Source: Xanthobacteraceae bacterium
Lineage (GTDB): Bacteria > Pseudomonadota > Alphaproteobacteria > Rhizobiales > Xanthobacteraceae
Assembly: GCA_030043285.1 (NCBI GenBank)
Contig: JASHXZ010000492.1
Span: forward strand, 1 to 5,630
DNA length: 5,630 nt
Direction of reading: 5' to 3'
The notes below the pieces were generated by a model. It saw nothing but the letters and a program-made list of their open reading frames with translations, ran no database searches and was not told where the DNA came from. The translations under genes and the position numbers were made by a program. This document shows positions 1 through 5,630 of the stretch, piece after piece (position 1 is the first letter of the stretch; each line of letters begins with the position of its first letter).

Positions 1-834
1 TTAGCCGTCGGTCTCACGGCGGCGGGCTACGGCGCCGGCGCCGCGCTCACCGTGGTTCCGATTCGTGCGGTCATCGCCTCCGGCGGCTACGCGGAGGCGT
101 TTTTCTGGTTCGGGCTGATCCAGGGCGGCGTTGTCTTCCTTCTGGCTGGGCTGTTGCGGGCACCAGACCCAGGCGAATTGGCGGGCCTCGCTGCGCCCAA
201 GGTCGCGCAGGCTTCGCGCAACTTCTCGCCGCGGGAGATCTTGAGCACGCCGGTGTTCTGGGTCCTTTACATCATGTTCGTCATGGTGGCGGCGTCCGGC
301 CTGATGGCGACCGCGCAGATTGCGCCCATCGCCAAGGACTTCGGCATCACCAATTCGATCGTGTTCTGGGGCGCTACCGCGCTGAGTGCGGCGCTGATCA
401 TCGACAATGTCTGCAACGGCTTGGCGCGGCCATTGTTCGGATGGGTCTCCGACTACGTTGGCCGCGAGTACACGATGGCGATCGCCTTTGGCCTGGGCGG
501 CATCGCCTACTGGCTACTCGGCACGCTTGGTCATGCGCCGTGGGCCTTCGTGTTATTTGCTGCGCTGATCTTCCTCACCTGGGGCGAGATCTACAGCCTG
601 TTCCCGTCGACCTGCACCGACACATTCGGGTCGAAGTTCGCGACGGTGAATTTGAGCCTGCTCTACACCGCCAAGGGCGCGTCGGCGTTCCTCGTTCCGG
701 TGGCCAACATCATCAAATCCGCAACCGGCGGCTGGCACATGGTGTTCGTGATCACCGCGATCATGAATTTCATCGTGGTGGCGCTGGCGCTGTTCGTCCT
801 CAAGCCGTTGCGGCAGAAGTTCATGCGCGGCTGA
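1..834 (+). CDS. oxlT: Oxalate/formate MFS antiporter (OxlT family), 5'-truncated by window edge
   Basis: Inner-membrane major facilitator that exchanges extracellular oxalate for intracellular formate. The frame is open from base 1, so the true start lies upstream; 277 codons are visible of a family usually near 420-430 residues with 12 membrane helices. The visible part runs from about helix 5-6 to helix 12: seven or so hydrophobic stretches, then the basic tail KPLRQKFMRG. Family marks: an MFS loop motif at nt 436-468 (GWVSDYVGRE), the stretch GEIYSLFPSTCTDTFGSK at nt 586-639, and YTAKG at nt 664-678. Arg at nt 427-429 (in NGLARP) and Lys at nt 673-675 (in YTAKG) sit where Oxalobacter OxlT carries its substrate-binding Arg272 and Lys355; this alignment is by eye. 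Oxc in the same window supports the oxalate assignment. A related monocarboxylate MFS carrier is the main alternative. The gene ends in a strong terminator. Confidence 0.85.
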   Translation, partial: LAVGLTAAGYGAGAALTVVPIRAVIASGGYAEAFFWFGLIQGGVVFLLAGLLRAPDPGELAGLAAPKVAQASRNFSPREILSTPVFWVLYIMFVMVAASGLMATAQIAPIAKDFGITNSIVFWGATALSAALIIDNVCNGLARPLFGWVSDYVGREYTMAIAFGLGGIAYWLLGTLGHAPWAFVLFAALIFLTWGEIYSLFPSTCTDTFGSKFATVNLSLLYTAKGASAFLVPVANIIKSATGGWHMVFVITAIMNFIVVALALFVLKPLRQKFMRG

Positions 835-881
835 GCTACGTTCTCGCTGAGCCGGGTCCGCCCAGCTACCGAGAAGTCTGA

Positions 882-911
882 ACGGGGGCCTTTCGGCCTC
901 CGTTTTCTTTT
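882..911 (+). terminator. Rho-independent terminator of the oxlT-like gene
   Basis: A 9-bp stem (882-890 with 895-903, one G-U pair) closes a TTTC tetraloop and is followed at once by a T-rich tract, TTTTCTTTT. It lies 47 bp after the antiporter stop codon and separates that gene from the porin transcription unit. Confidence 0.85.
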
Positions 912-1035
912 GTGCAACAGGACTGGCATTTGTCGCGCGCCGATGCGGTGGCGTACTGCCCACCAAGTCGGCTCGGACGGACACCCCTGTGGCATCATGT
1001 TTATACTAAGTTTACGAACAGACTTTCGTCATAAC

Positions 1036-1053
1036 TGTGGCAAAAATGCCACA
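1036..1053. promoter_or_regulatory. Perfect 7-bp dyad, candidate operator upstream of the porin
   Basis: TGTGGCA-AAAA-TGCCACA is a perfect inverted repeat with a 4-bp A spacer. It is too A-centred and lacks a T-run, so it is not a convincing terminator. Its centre lies about 80 bp before the porin ATG and roughly 50 bp before the inferred transcription start, where activators often bind. A further CTGTGGCA copy lies at 987-994, 48 bp upstream of the same 8 bases at 1035-1042. The binding protein is unknown; the GntR/FCD protein in this window is one candidate only. Confidence 0.5.
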
Positions 1054-1061
1054 ACTTCGCC

Positions 1062-1091
1062 TTGCATATGGTTAAAAATAGCCTAAAGTAT
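1062..1091 (+). promoter_or_regulatory. Possible sigma70-type promoter for the porin
   Basis: TTGCAT at 1062-1067 matches TTGACA in four positions. TAAAGT at 1084-1089 (16-bp spacing) or AAGTAT at 1086-1091 (18-bp spacing) could serve as the -10 box. The segment is the most AT-rich of the intergenic region and lies just downstream of the dyad. The match is modest and the transcription start (about 1096-1098) is inferred. Confidence 0.35.
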
Positions 1092-1111
1092 AGCAGGGCA
1101 GGAAAATTTTG

Positions 1112-1118
1112 GGGGGTG
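1112..1118 (+). promoter_or_regulatory. Ribosome binding site that fixes the porin start
   Basis: GGGGGTG pairs with the 16S anti-Shine-Dalgarno as GGAGGTG would, with one G-U wobble, and ends 5 nt before the ATG at 1124. The alternative in-frame TTG at 1109 overlaps this G-run and would have no binding site of its own, so ATG 1124 is preferred. Confidence 0.65.
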
Positions 1119-1123
1119 GTCAC

Positions 1124-2902
1124 ATGGCTTCGCTGCCGCGGAGCGTGCAATGGCGCGCTGGTTTATTGGCATCTTCGGCGCTTGTATGGCTGAGCATCGG
1201 AGCGCTCCCCGCAGGGGCCCAAGGCGTCTCAGATGCCCAAATTAAGGCGCTGCAGGCCCAGATCGACAAGCTGCAACAGACCGTCAAGCAACTCGAGGCC
1301 CAACAGGCCCACAATGCCGCCGAGACCCACGCGGCCAAGCAAGCGGCGACCCACGCCGAGGTCAAGGCCGAGCAGGCCCGGGCAACGGCAGCGCAGGTCC
1401 CGGCCCAGGTTGCCAACCTCCCGACCAAGGCTACGGCCACGGACGGCTGGTATTTCAGGCACAAGCCCGGAAGCGCGCTGACCTTCGAGACGCCAGGCGG
1501 CGAAATCACCGGATACGGCAATATCGACGTCTCATTCGACTATGGATCAAAGGACGTGGAGCCGTTGACGCTCAATGGGGCGACCGGGCCGGTCGGGAAT
1601 TTCGGCTGGATGCCGGCGATTTCCACCAATGTTTCCTACTTCGGCCTCCGCGGCTTCCAGCGGATTCCTCACCAAGATCTCAACTTCGTGTACCAATTGG
1701 AAGCCGGCTTCGAAGTTTCTGCAACGCCGGGAACGGCGGAGAACAACAGCGCCGACCACAATACGGTCAATGGCGCGTTGTTCAACCGCAACACCTTTAT
1801 CGGCGTCGCCTCGCCGGCTTACGGCGCAATCAAAATCGGCAAAACCACCGCGCCGTATGCGAACTCAACTGCGGCCTTCAATCCGTTCACCGGCACATGG
1901 GGCGATTACGAAGCCATCATGGGCAACACCGGCGGCGACCTTCGTGACGAGTTCAACACGCGCCTCGATCATTCCGTGTGGTACGAATCGCCGACGATGG
2001 GCGGATGGCAGTTTAATGCCCTGCTCTCACCGGGCCAGAACCGTTCCTTGCTCAGCACCAATATTGCGGCTGGGGAAGTCGAGTGCACGGGTGGCGATAC
2101 GCCGCAAAGCGGCGGCAACAACCCCGATGCCTGCAACGATGGTGCGTTCGGCAACGCCTTCAGCACCAACCTCAGCTACACCAACGGCGGCTTCTACGCC
2201 ACCGGCGCATTCGAATGGCACCAGGCGGTCAACCGCCAAAGCGATATCTCGGCGATTTACGGCGTTGGCAGCCCCGGCAGCTCAGGTTGCAGCACGCTGG
2301 CGAGCGCCGCCAGTCAGGCCGCTTGTCAGAATCTCTTCAATCAAGACGTCGCCGATGAGTGGGCCGCCAAGTTCGGCGCGCTGTACAAATTCTCCAGCAC
2401 CGGCACCACAGTCGGCGCCATCGTCGAATATTTGCAGCGCGACGTCCCGCAGGACCTGCAATTCCAGGACGAGCGCACGCGCTTCGGCACCTGGCTCTTT
2501 GTAAGCCAGGAGGTAACCCCGGTCGACAGTGTCCACTTTGGCTGGGCGCATGCCTTCCCTACCCCGGGCGATCCCGGACAACATAACGACGCCACCCTCG
2601 TGACCGCGGACGGCGCGGGAGCTTACGCGCCGAACGCTAACCAGGCTGATCTGGTTACGGCAATGTGGAGGCACACGCTCATGCCGGGCCTGACTTGGTA
2701 TAACGTCGCGTCGGTGATCTTCAACGGACCGAGCGCCCACTACGCCCTCGGCGCACAAAGCTCAACCGGGGTCAGCGTCGATTGCCATGATGCCTCCAAC
2801 ACAGACGGCAGTTACGGGCCCTACGTCGGTGCTCCCGGTCCTGCCTGCTTTACCGGCACCACGATCGTCGGCGTAGCTACGGGCTTGAACTATAAATTCT
2901 GA
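1124..2902 (+). CDS. Outer-membrane porin with N-terminal coiled coil
   Basis: A 592-residue precursor, read from ATG 1124. Residues 1-32 form a signal peptide (basic start, hydrophobic core, AGA/Q cleavage near residue 32). Residues about 36-99 are Ala/Gln/Lys/Glu-rich with a leucine heptad pattern at first (IKALQAQIDKL), predicted as a periplasmic coiled coil. The barrel follows from about residue 126 (ITGYGNIDVSFDYGS) with general Gram-negative porin marks: YFGLRG near 172-177, FIGVASPAYGAIKIGK at 225-240 and DHSVWYESP near 282-290. It ends in YKF, the C-terminal Phe used by the BAM machinery. Six cysteines fall as three close pairs (321/337, 389/401, 554/575) in loop-like segments. It is longer than classical 16-strand trimeric porins of about 350-400 residues, owing to the coiled coil and long loops. 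Its place between oxlT-like and oxc genes suggests anion or oxalate entry, but substrate specificity cannot be read from the sequence. It has its own terminator, so it is probably monocistronic. Confidence 0.85.
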   Translation: MASLPRSVQWRAGLLASSALVWLSIGALPAGAQGVSDAQIKALQAQIDKLQQTVKQLEAQQAHNAAETHAAKQAATHAEVKAEQARATAAQVPAQVANLPTKATATDGWYFRHKPGSALTFETPGGEITGYGNIDVSFDYGSKDVEPLTLNGATGPVGNFGWMPAISTNVSYFGLRGFQRIPHQDLNFVYQLEAGFEVSATPGTAENNSADHNTVNGALFNRNTFIGVASPAYGAIKIGKTTAPYANSTAAFNPFTGTWGDYEAIMGNTGGDLRDEFNTRLDHSVWYESPTMGGWQFNALLSPGQNRSLLSTNIAAGEVECTGGDTPQSGGNNPDACNDGAFGNAFSTNLSYTNGGFYATGAFEWHQAVNRQSDISAIYGVGSPGSSGCSTLASAASQAACQNLFNQDVADEWAAKFGALYKFSSTGTTVGAIVEYLQRDVPQDLQFQDERTRFGTWLFVSQEVTPVDSVHFGWAHAFPTPGDPGQHNDATLVTADGAGAYAPNANQADLVTAMWRHTLMPGLTWYNVASVIFNGPSAHYALGAQSSTGVSVDCHDASNTDGSYGPYVGAPGPACFTGTTIVGVATGLNYKF

Positions 2903-2935
2903 GGGCGACGCGTCTCTTAGAATTGCAACAAATTG

Positions 2936-2976
2936 CAGCGCGGCGCACCCCACGGTCGCCGCGCTGTTGTTTTTTT
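2936..2976 (+). terminator. Rho-independent terminator of the porin gene
   Basis: A perfect 10-bp stem, CAGCGCGGCG at 2936-2945 with CGCCGCGCTG at 2957-2966, has an 11-nt loop and is followed by TTGTTTTTTT. It starts 33 bp after the porin stop. A direct repeat AATTGCA (2921-2927 and 2931-2937, 10-bp period) lies just ahead of and into the stem. Confidence 0.92.
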
Positions 2977-3104
2977 AAGCCTTGGCGCGCTGGATGACGC
3001 GGTGCCGGATCACGCCTGAACGTCATGGCGATCGGGGTCTAAGATGCACGGGTGTGCGGTCTTAGCTGGAATCCCATGTTGAAGTTGGCGCCATTGTTCA
3101 GTTT

Positions 3105-3133
3105 TTGACAATTGCGAACGTTCTCCGCAGGAT
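3105..3133 (+). promoter_or_regulatory. Possible promoter of the small secreted-protein gene, with embedded palindrome
   Basis: A perfect TTGACA -35 element lies at 3105-3110. At 17-bp spacing the -10 position holds CAGGAT (3128-3133), only a three-of-six match, so the promoter is weak or needs help. The 8-bp palindrome GAACGTTC (3116-3123) falls between the two boxes, a position suited to a repressor. The predicted start, near 3140, would leave a leader of about 60 nt. Confidence 0.3.
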
Positions 3134-3190
3134 GGATCGAACCCGGACGGGAGAGGTATTTGTTGTGCACTGGAGCGCGTGTGGTGATGT

Positions 3191-3198
3191 GGAGTGAG
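3191..3198 (+). promoter_or_regulatory. Ribosome binding site of the 98-aa gene
   Basis: GGAGTGAG lies just ahead of ATG 3201, with 6 nt between GGAG and the start codon. It supports this small frame as a real gene. Confidence 0.6.
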
Positions 3199-3200
3199 CT

Positions 3201-3497
3201 ATGAAATTTCTCGTCCCGATGTTGGTCGTGATGTTCACTGGCGTAACAGCGACGGCTGCAAATGCGACCGGTCCTGAACTCTACCCAGCTCCCGGATGGT
3301 CCGCTCATTCGACGATCCTCACAAGCGCCCGTGACCGGTACGTCAGATATTTCCACGGGCCACGGAATTGTTGCGTCATGGGACCGGCCTATGGCCACCC
3401 GGGCAATTGGTTGGGCCCGGCCTATAACGGCAATTATTGGATGCCGAACCCGCAAACGTGCGGTCCCGGTGCCTGCCAGGATAACCCCTGGTACTGA
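3201..3497 (+). CDS. Small secreted Cys/Pro/Gly/Tyr-rich protein of unknown function
   Basis: I do not recognise the family. The 98-residue product opens with a clear signal peptide (MKFLVPMLVV, Thr/Ala region, probable ANA/T cleavage after residue 22), leaving a mature protein of about 76 residues destined for the periplasm or outside. The C-terminal half is rich in Gly, Pro, Tyr, Trp and Asn, and carries a repeated GPAY unit (residues 61-64 and 72-75) plus four cysteines: an adjacent pair at 57-58 and single ones at 87 and 92. These could form two disulfides or hold a metal; no named motif is matched. A good ribosome binding site precedes the ATG. It stands alone between the porin terminator and the GntR gene, so its link to oxalate use is positional only. 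The signal peptide and binding site make it likely real. A frame overlapping its 3' half and a reverse frame of 154 codons lack such signals. Confidence 0.65.
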   Translation: MKFLVPMLVVMFTGVTATAANATGPELYPAPGWSAHSTILTSARDRYVRYFHGPRNCCVMGPAYGHPGNWLGPAYNGNYWMPNPQTCGPGACQDNPWY

Positions 3498-3500
3498 GGG

Positions 3501-3555
3501 CACGATCCAGCGCGCGGCGCGCTATTCAGAGGACACGATCCGCCGGGTGGCGCGC
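3501..3555. repeat. Imperfect direct repeat, two 22-bp copies at 33-bp spacing
   Basis: CACGATCC followed 8 nt later by GGCGCGC occurs at 3501-3522 and again at 3534-3555, 18 of 22 positions equal. It starts 3 bp after the stop of the small secreted-protein gene. The second copy forms part of the left arm of the hairpin below. The 33-bp period is a multiple of three. Confidence 0.6.
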
Positions 3556-3588
3556 AGTTAAAACACCCGCCGGATTCGCTGCCTTTTT
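3538..3588 (+). terminator. Probable terminator of the small secreted-protein gene
   Basis: A 12-position stem (3538-3549 with 3564-3575) holds 11 pairs and one C-C mismatch around a 14-nt loop. A TTTTT run comes at 3584-3588, 8 nt after the stem, which is farther than usual for an intrinsic terminator. It is weaker than the other two terminators in the window but correctly placed, 40 bp after the stop. Confidence 0.45.
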
Positions 3589-3786
3589 GTCCGAACGGGC
3601 CTCACCGGATTGCGCTGAGCCGAATGGAATAATCGGGCTCTTCAAGGTTTTGCGCTGCTGAGGGAGCCGGGCCCAGCTACGGGCAGTCCAGGCGGCGGCC
3701 GCAATCCCCCGCTTTGCCCCCGCAGTCATCGGATTGGTTGGGGTGCCGCGCCCCGACGGGCTTGCTCGCCCATCTTTCCTGGCATA

Positions 3787-4545
3787 ATGTATTCCAGCAT
3801 GAGTTCAGCCGCTTCCATCTTGCCTAAGCGCCGCCCCGATGTGGCGCCGGCAGAACCCGCAGAGCGGCGCGTTGCCGTCGATCCGTTGACCAGCGCGGCG
3901 AGCCTGAAGCGGCAGGCCTATGCGGGCCTCAAGAACGCCATTGCGGCCATGGACGTGTACGGCAGCCGCGCCGAGATCCGCCTTGACGAGCGGCGCCTCG
4001 CCGCCGATTTCGGCATCAGCCGCACACCGGTGCGTGAGGCGATGGCCCAGCTCGAGCGCGAGGGTTTCGTGCGCTCGGAGCCGCGACGCGGCGTCTATGT
4101 GGTGCGCAAGAGCAAACGCGAGGTGATCGAGCTGATCACGGTGTGGGCGGCGCTCGAAGGCATGGCGGCGCGGCTGATCACCCAGGAGGCCACCAGCGAG
4201 GAGATCGCATCGCTGCGCCGCATGTTCGCGACCTTCGAAAACGGCGCGGTCCGTGCGCACCTTGATGAATACTCGCAGCTCAACATCGAGTTTCATCAGA
4301 CCATTATCCGGTTGAGCCGCAACGAGGCGCTGATCAATCTCGCCGAAAACCTGTTCACCCATATGCGGATGATCCGGCGCAAGACCATCGGCGAGAAGGA
4401 TCGCGCCGACCGCTCGATCCGCGATCACATCCACATCATTGAAGCGCTGGAAGCGCGCGACATGCAATGTGCCGAGCGGCTGGTGCGCGATCACGCGCTC
4501 GGTCTTGCGGAACATGTGGCCAAATACGCCGATTATCTGGATTGA
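3787..4545 (+). CDS. GntR-family transcriptional regulator, FadR-type with FCD ligand domain
   Basis: DNA-binding regulator, likely responding to a small carboxylic acid or a CoA-linked metabolite as FCD-domain proteins commonly do. The 252-residue frame has a loose N-terminal tail (about 1-37), then the winged helix-turn-helix (about 38-107) with the typical core [20 protein letters not shown] at 71-90 and the wing RRGVYVV at 100-106. The all-helical FCD domain covers about 112-245; presumed metal ligands are His170 (EFH), His214 (RDH) and His236 (RDH). The first ligand position, often Asp, is Asn166 here. No clear ribosome binding site precedes ATG 3787; the in-frame ATG at 3799 is an equally possible start. 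The gene lies 46 bp ahead of oxc on the same strand, so it is the natural candidate for controlling oxc and perhaps the transport genes; its effector is not readable from the sequence. Confidence 0.88.
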   Translation: MYSSMSSAASILPKRRPDVAPAEPAERRVAVDPLTSAASLKRQAYAGLKNAIAAMDVYGSRAEIRLDERRLAADFGISRTPVREAMAQLEREGFVRSEPRRGVYVVRKSKREVIELITVWAALEGMAARLITQEATSEEIASLRRMFATFENGAVRAHLDEYSQLNIEFHQTIIRLSRNEALINLAENLFTHMRMIRRKTIGEKDRADRSIRDHIHIIEALEARDMQCAERLVRDHALGLAEHVAKYADYLD

Positions 4546-4570
4546 AGGAAACGGGCAAAGGCTCGCTGCA

Positions 4571-4578
4571 AAACGTTT
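4571..4578. promoter_or_regulatory. Short palindrome in the gntR-oxc gap, possible operator
   Basis: AAACGTTT is a perfect 8-bp palindrome directly upstream of the oxc ribosome binding site. Its AACGTT core recurs in GAACGTTC at 3116-3123. GntR proteins bind short palindromes, but such short sites also arise by chance. Confidence 0.25.
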
Positions 4579-4586
4579 AGGAAGAA
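4579..4586 (+). promoter_or_regulatory. Ribosome binding site of oxc
   Basis: AGGAAGAA lies ahead of ATG 4592, with 9 nt between AGGA and the start codon. It supports this ATG as the oxc start. Confidence 0.65.
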
Positions 4587-4591
4587 CTCCC

Positions 4592-5630
4592 ATGGCTGAA
4601 GCCGCAGTACACAGTATCAGTGCCAATTCGCCGGAAGCCGAACGCGAGCTGACCGACGGATTCCACCTCCTGATCGACGCGCTTAAACTCAACGGCATCA
4701 AGACGATCTACGGCGTGCCCGGCATCCCGATCACCGATTTCGGCCGCATGGCGCAGGCGTCGGGTATCCGCGTGCTGTCGTTCCGCCACGAGCAGAATGC
4801 CGGATATGCGGCCGCGATCGCCGGCTTCCTGACCAAAGAGCCGGGCGTGTGTCTTACGGTTTCGGCGCCGGGCTTCCTCAACGGATTGACCGCGCTGGCG
4901 CACGCCACCACCAACTGCTTCCCGATGATCCAGATTTCAGGCTCGTCCGAGCGCGAGGTGGTCGATCTGCAGCAGGGCGATTACGAAGAGATGGACCAGC
5001 TCGCCATCGCCAAGCCGCTGTGCAAGGCCGCGTTCCGCGTGCTGCATGCGCAAGACATCGGCATCGGTCTCGCGCGTGCGATCCGCGCCGCCGTTTCCGG
5101 ACGCCCGGGCGGCGTCTACCTCGATCTGCCGGCCAAGTTGTTCGCCCAGGTCATTGACGCCGAGGCCGGACGCAAGTCTCTGGTCAAGGTGATCGACCCG
5201 GCGCCGGCCCAGATTCCAGCGCCGGAGGCGGTCGAGCGAGCGCTCGATGTCCTCAAAAGCGCCAAGCGTCCGCTCATCATTCTGGGCAAAGGCGCGGCCT
5301 ACGCCCAGGCCGACGACACCATCAAGAGCTTCGTCGAGAAGACCGGCATTCCGTTCCTGCCGATGAGCATGGCGAAAGGGCTGTTGCCCGATACGCATCC
5401 GCAATGCACCGGCGCGGCGCGCTCGACCGTGCTCAAAGACTCCGACGTCGTGATGCTGATCGGCGCCCGTCTCAACTGGCTCTTATCGCACGGCAAAGGG
5501 AAAGCGTGGGGCGAGGCGCCGAAGAAGTTCATCCAGATCGACATCGAGCCCAAGGAGATGGACTCGAATGCCGAGATCGCCGCCCCGGTGGTTGGCGACA
5601 TCGGCTCGGCCGTCGCCGCATTGCTCGCCG
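4592..5630 (+). CDS. oxc: Oxalyl-CoA decarboxylase, 3'-truncated by window edge
   Basis: Thiamine-diphosphate enzyme that decarboxylates oxalyl-CoA to formyl-CoA and CO2 in the cytoplasm, the energy-yielding step of oxalate breakdown together with formyl-CoA transferase. The first 346 residues of an expected ~570-580 are visible. Matches to the Oxalobacter and E. coli (YfdU) enzymes recalled from memory run throughout: [14 protein letters not shown] at 19-32, SFRHEQ at 63-68 with catalytic Glu67 (Oxalobacter Glu56), [12 protein letters not shown] at 87-98, the block [20 protein letters not shown] at 116-135 with Tyr131 (Oxalobacter Tyr120), [16 protein letters not shown] at 169-184, LGKGAAYAQ at 231-239, GARLNWLL at 291-298. 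The pyrimidine-binding domain is complete and the central domain is nearly so; the C-terminal cofactor-binding domain with its GDG...N motif lies outside. An N-terminal extension of about 11 residues precedes the Oxalobacter start. YfdU-type and Oxc proteins are the same family, so the call is firm. Confidence 0.96.
   Translation, partial: MAEAAVHSISANSPEAERELTDGFHLLIDALKLNGIKTIYGVPGIPITDFGRMAQASGIRVLSFRHEQNAGYAAAIAGFLTKEPGVCLTVSAPGFLNGLTALAHATTNCFPMIQISGSSEREVVDLQQGDYEEMDQLAIAKPLCKAAFRVLHAQDIGIGLARAIRAAVSGRPGGVYLDLPAKLFAQVIDAEAGRKSLVKVIDPAPAQIPAPEAVERALDVLKSAKRPLIILGKGAAYAQADDTIKSFVEKTGIPFLPMSMAKGLLPDTHPQCTGAARSTVLKDSDVVMLIGARLNWLLSHGKGKAWGEAPKKFIQIDIEPKEMDSNAEIAAPVVGDIGSAVAALLA

Noticed and set aside
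1109..1123. TTG start five codons upstream of the porin ATG
   Set aside because: It overlaps the G-run that serves as ribosome binding site and would add GGGH-type residues before a normal signal peptide.
1575..2504. Forward open frame of 309 codons inside the porin
   Set aside because: It is an out-of-frame shadow with an Arg/Ser/Pro/Ala-biased translation; the porin frame holds the signal peptide, barrel motifs and C-terminal Phe.
3039..3503. Reverse-strand open frame (154 codons) opposite the small secreted-protein gene
   Set aside because: There is no signal, domain or ribosome binding site; the forward frame has a signal peptide and a good binding site.
3262..3561. Forward frame overlapping the small gene and reading through the repeat
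   Set aside because: It has no export signal and no ribosome binding site, and an Arg/Thr-rich translation. It was kept only as a remark on the 33-bp repeat.
3740..3770. GGGG...CCCC and GGGC...GCCC short inverted repeats before gntR
   Set aside because: Only four-base arms in GC-rich DNA and no T-run, so they are likely chance.
3805..4701. Long reverse-strand open frame (298 codons) opposite gntR
   Set aside because: It mirrors the codon pattern of the well-supported GntR gene in GC-rich DNA, has an Arg/Ala/His-rich low-quality translation and matches no family.
4937..5404. Reverse-strand open frame opposite oxc
   Set aside because: It is a shadow of the strongly conserved oxc frame with no family likeness.

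Overview
The window is a 5.6 kb, GC-rich, densely coding segment, with all recognised genes on the + strand. The gene families, the style of the porin and the codon and base composition point to an alphaproteobacterium of the Bradyrhizobium / Rhodopseudomonas type. That placement is an inference from family resemblance, because there is no rRNA or other marker here. The theme is oxalate: the window opens with the C-terminal two thirds of an OxlT-type oxalate/formate antiporter and closes with the N-terminal ~346 residues of oxalyl-CoA decarboxylase (Oxc).

Layout: (1) 1-834, 3' part of an oxlT-like MFS gene, followed by a strong intrinsic terminator (882-911). (2) 835-1123, intergenic, holding the terminator, a perfect 18-bp dyad TGTGGCA-AAAA-TGCCACA, a separate CTGTGGCA half-site, a possible sigma70-type promoter and a Shine-Dalgarno sequence. 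(3) 1124-2902, an outer-membrane porin with a signal peptide, a periplasmic coiled coil and a C-terminal Phe, closed by a perfect 10-bp GC hairpin plus T-run (2936-2976). (4) 2977-3200, non-coding, with a TTGACA -35-like element and an 8-bp palindrome. (5) 3201-3497, a 98-aa secreted Cys/Pro/Gly/Tyr-rich protein of unknown function, followed by an imperfect short repeat and a weaker terminator-like hairpin. (6) 3787-4545, a GntR/FCD-family regulator. (7) 4592 to the window end, oxc, 46 bp downstream of the regulator.

How the parts may work together: the porin would admit small anions through the outer membrane, and OxlT would exchange oxalate for formate across the inner membrane. Oxc converts oxalyl-CoA to formyl-CoA and CO2; its usual partner, formyl-CoA transferase (frc), would be expected nearby but is not in the window. 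The GntR/FCD protein is the obvious candidate local regulator. The antiporter and Oxc calls rest on strong family motifs. The roles of the porin and the small secreted protein in oxalate metabolism are inferred from position only. No mobile elements, CRISPR arrays, tRNAs or rRNAs were seen.
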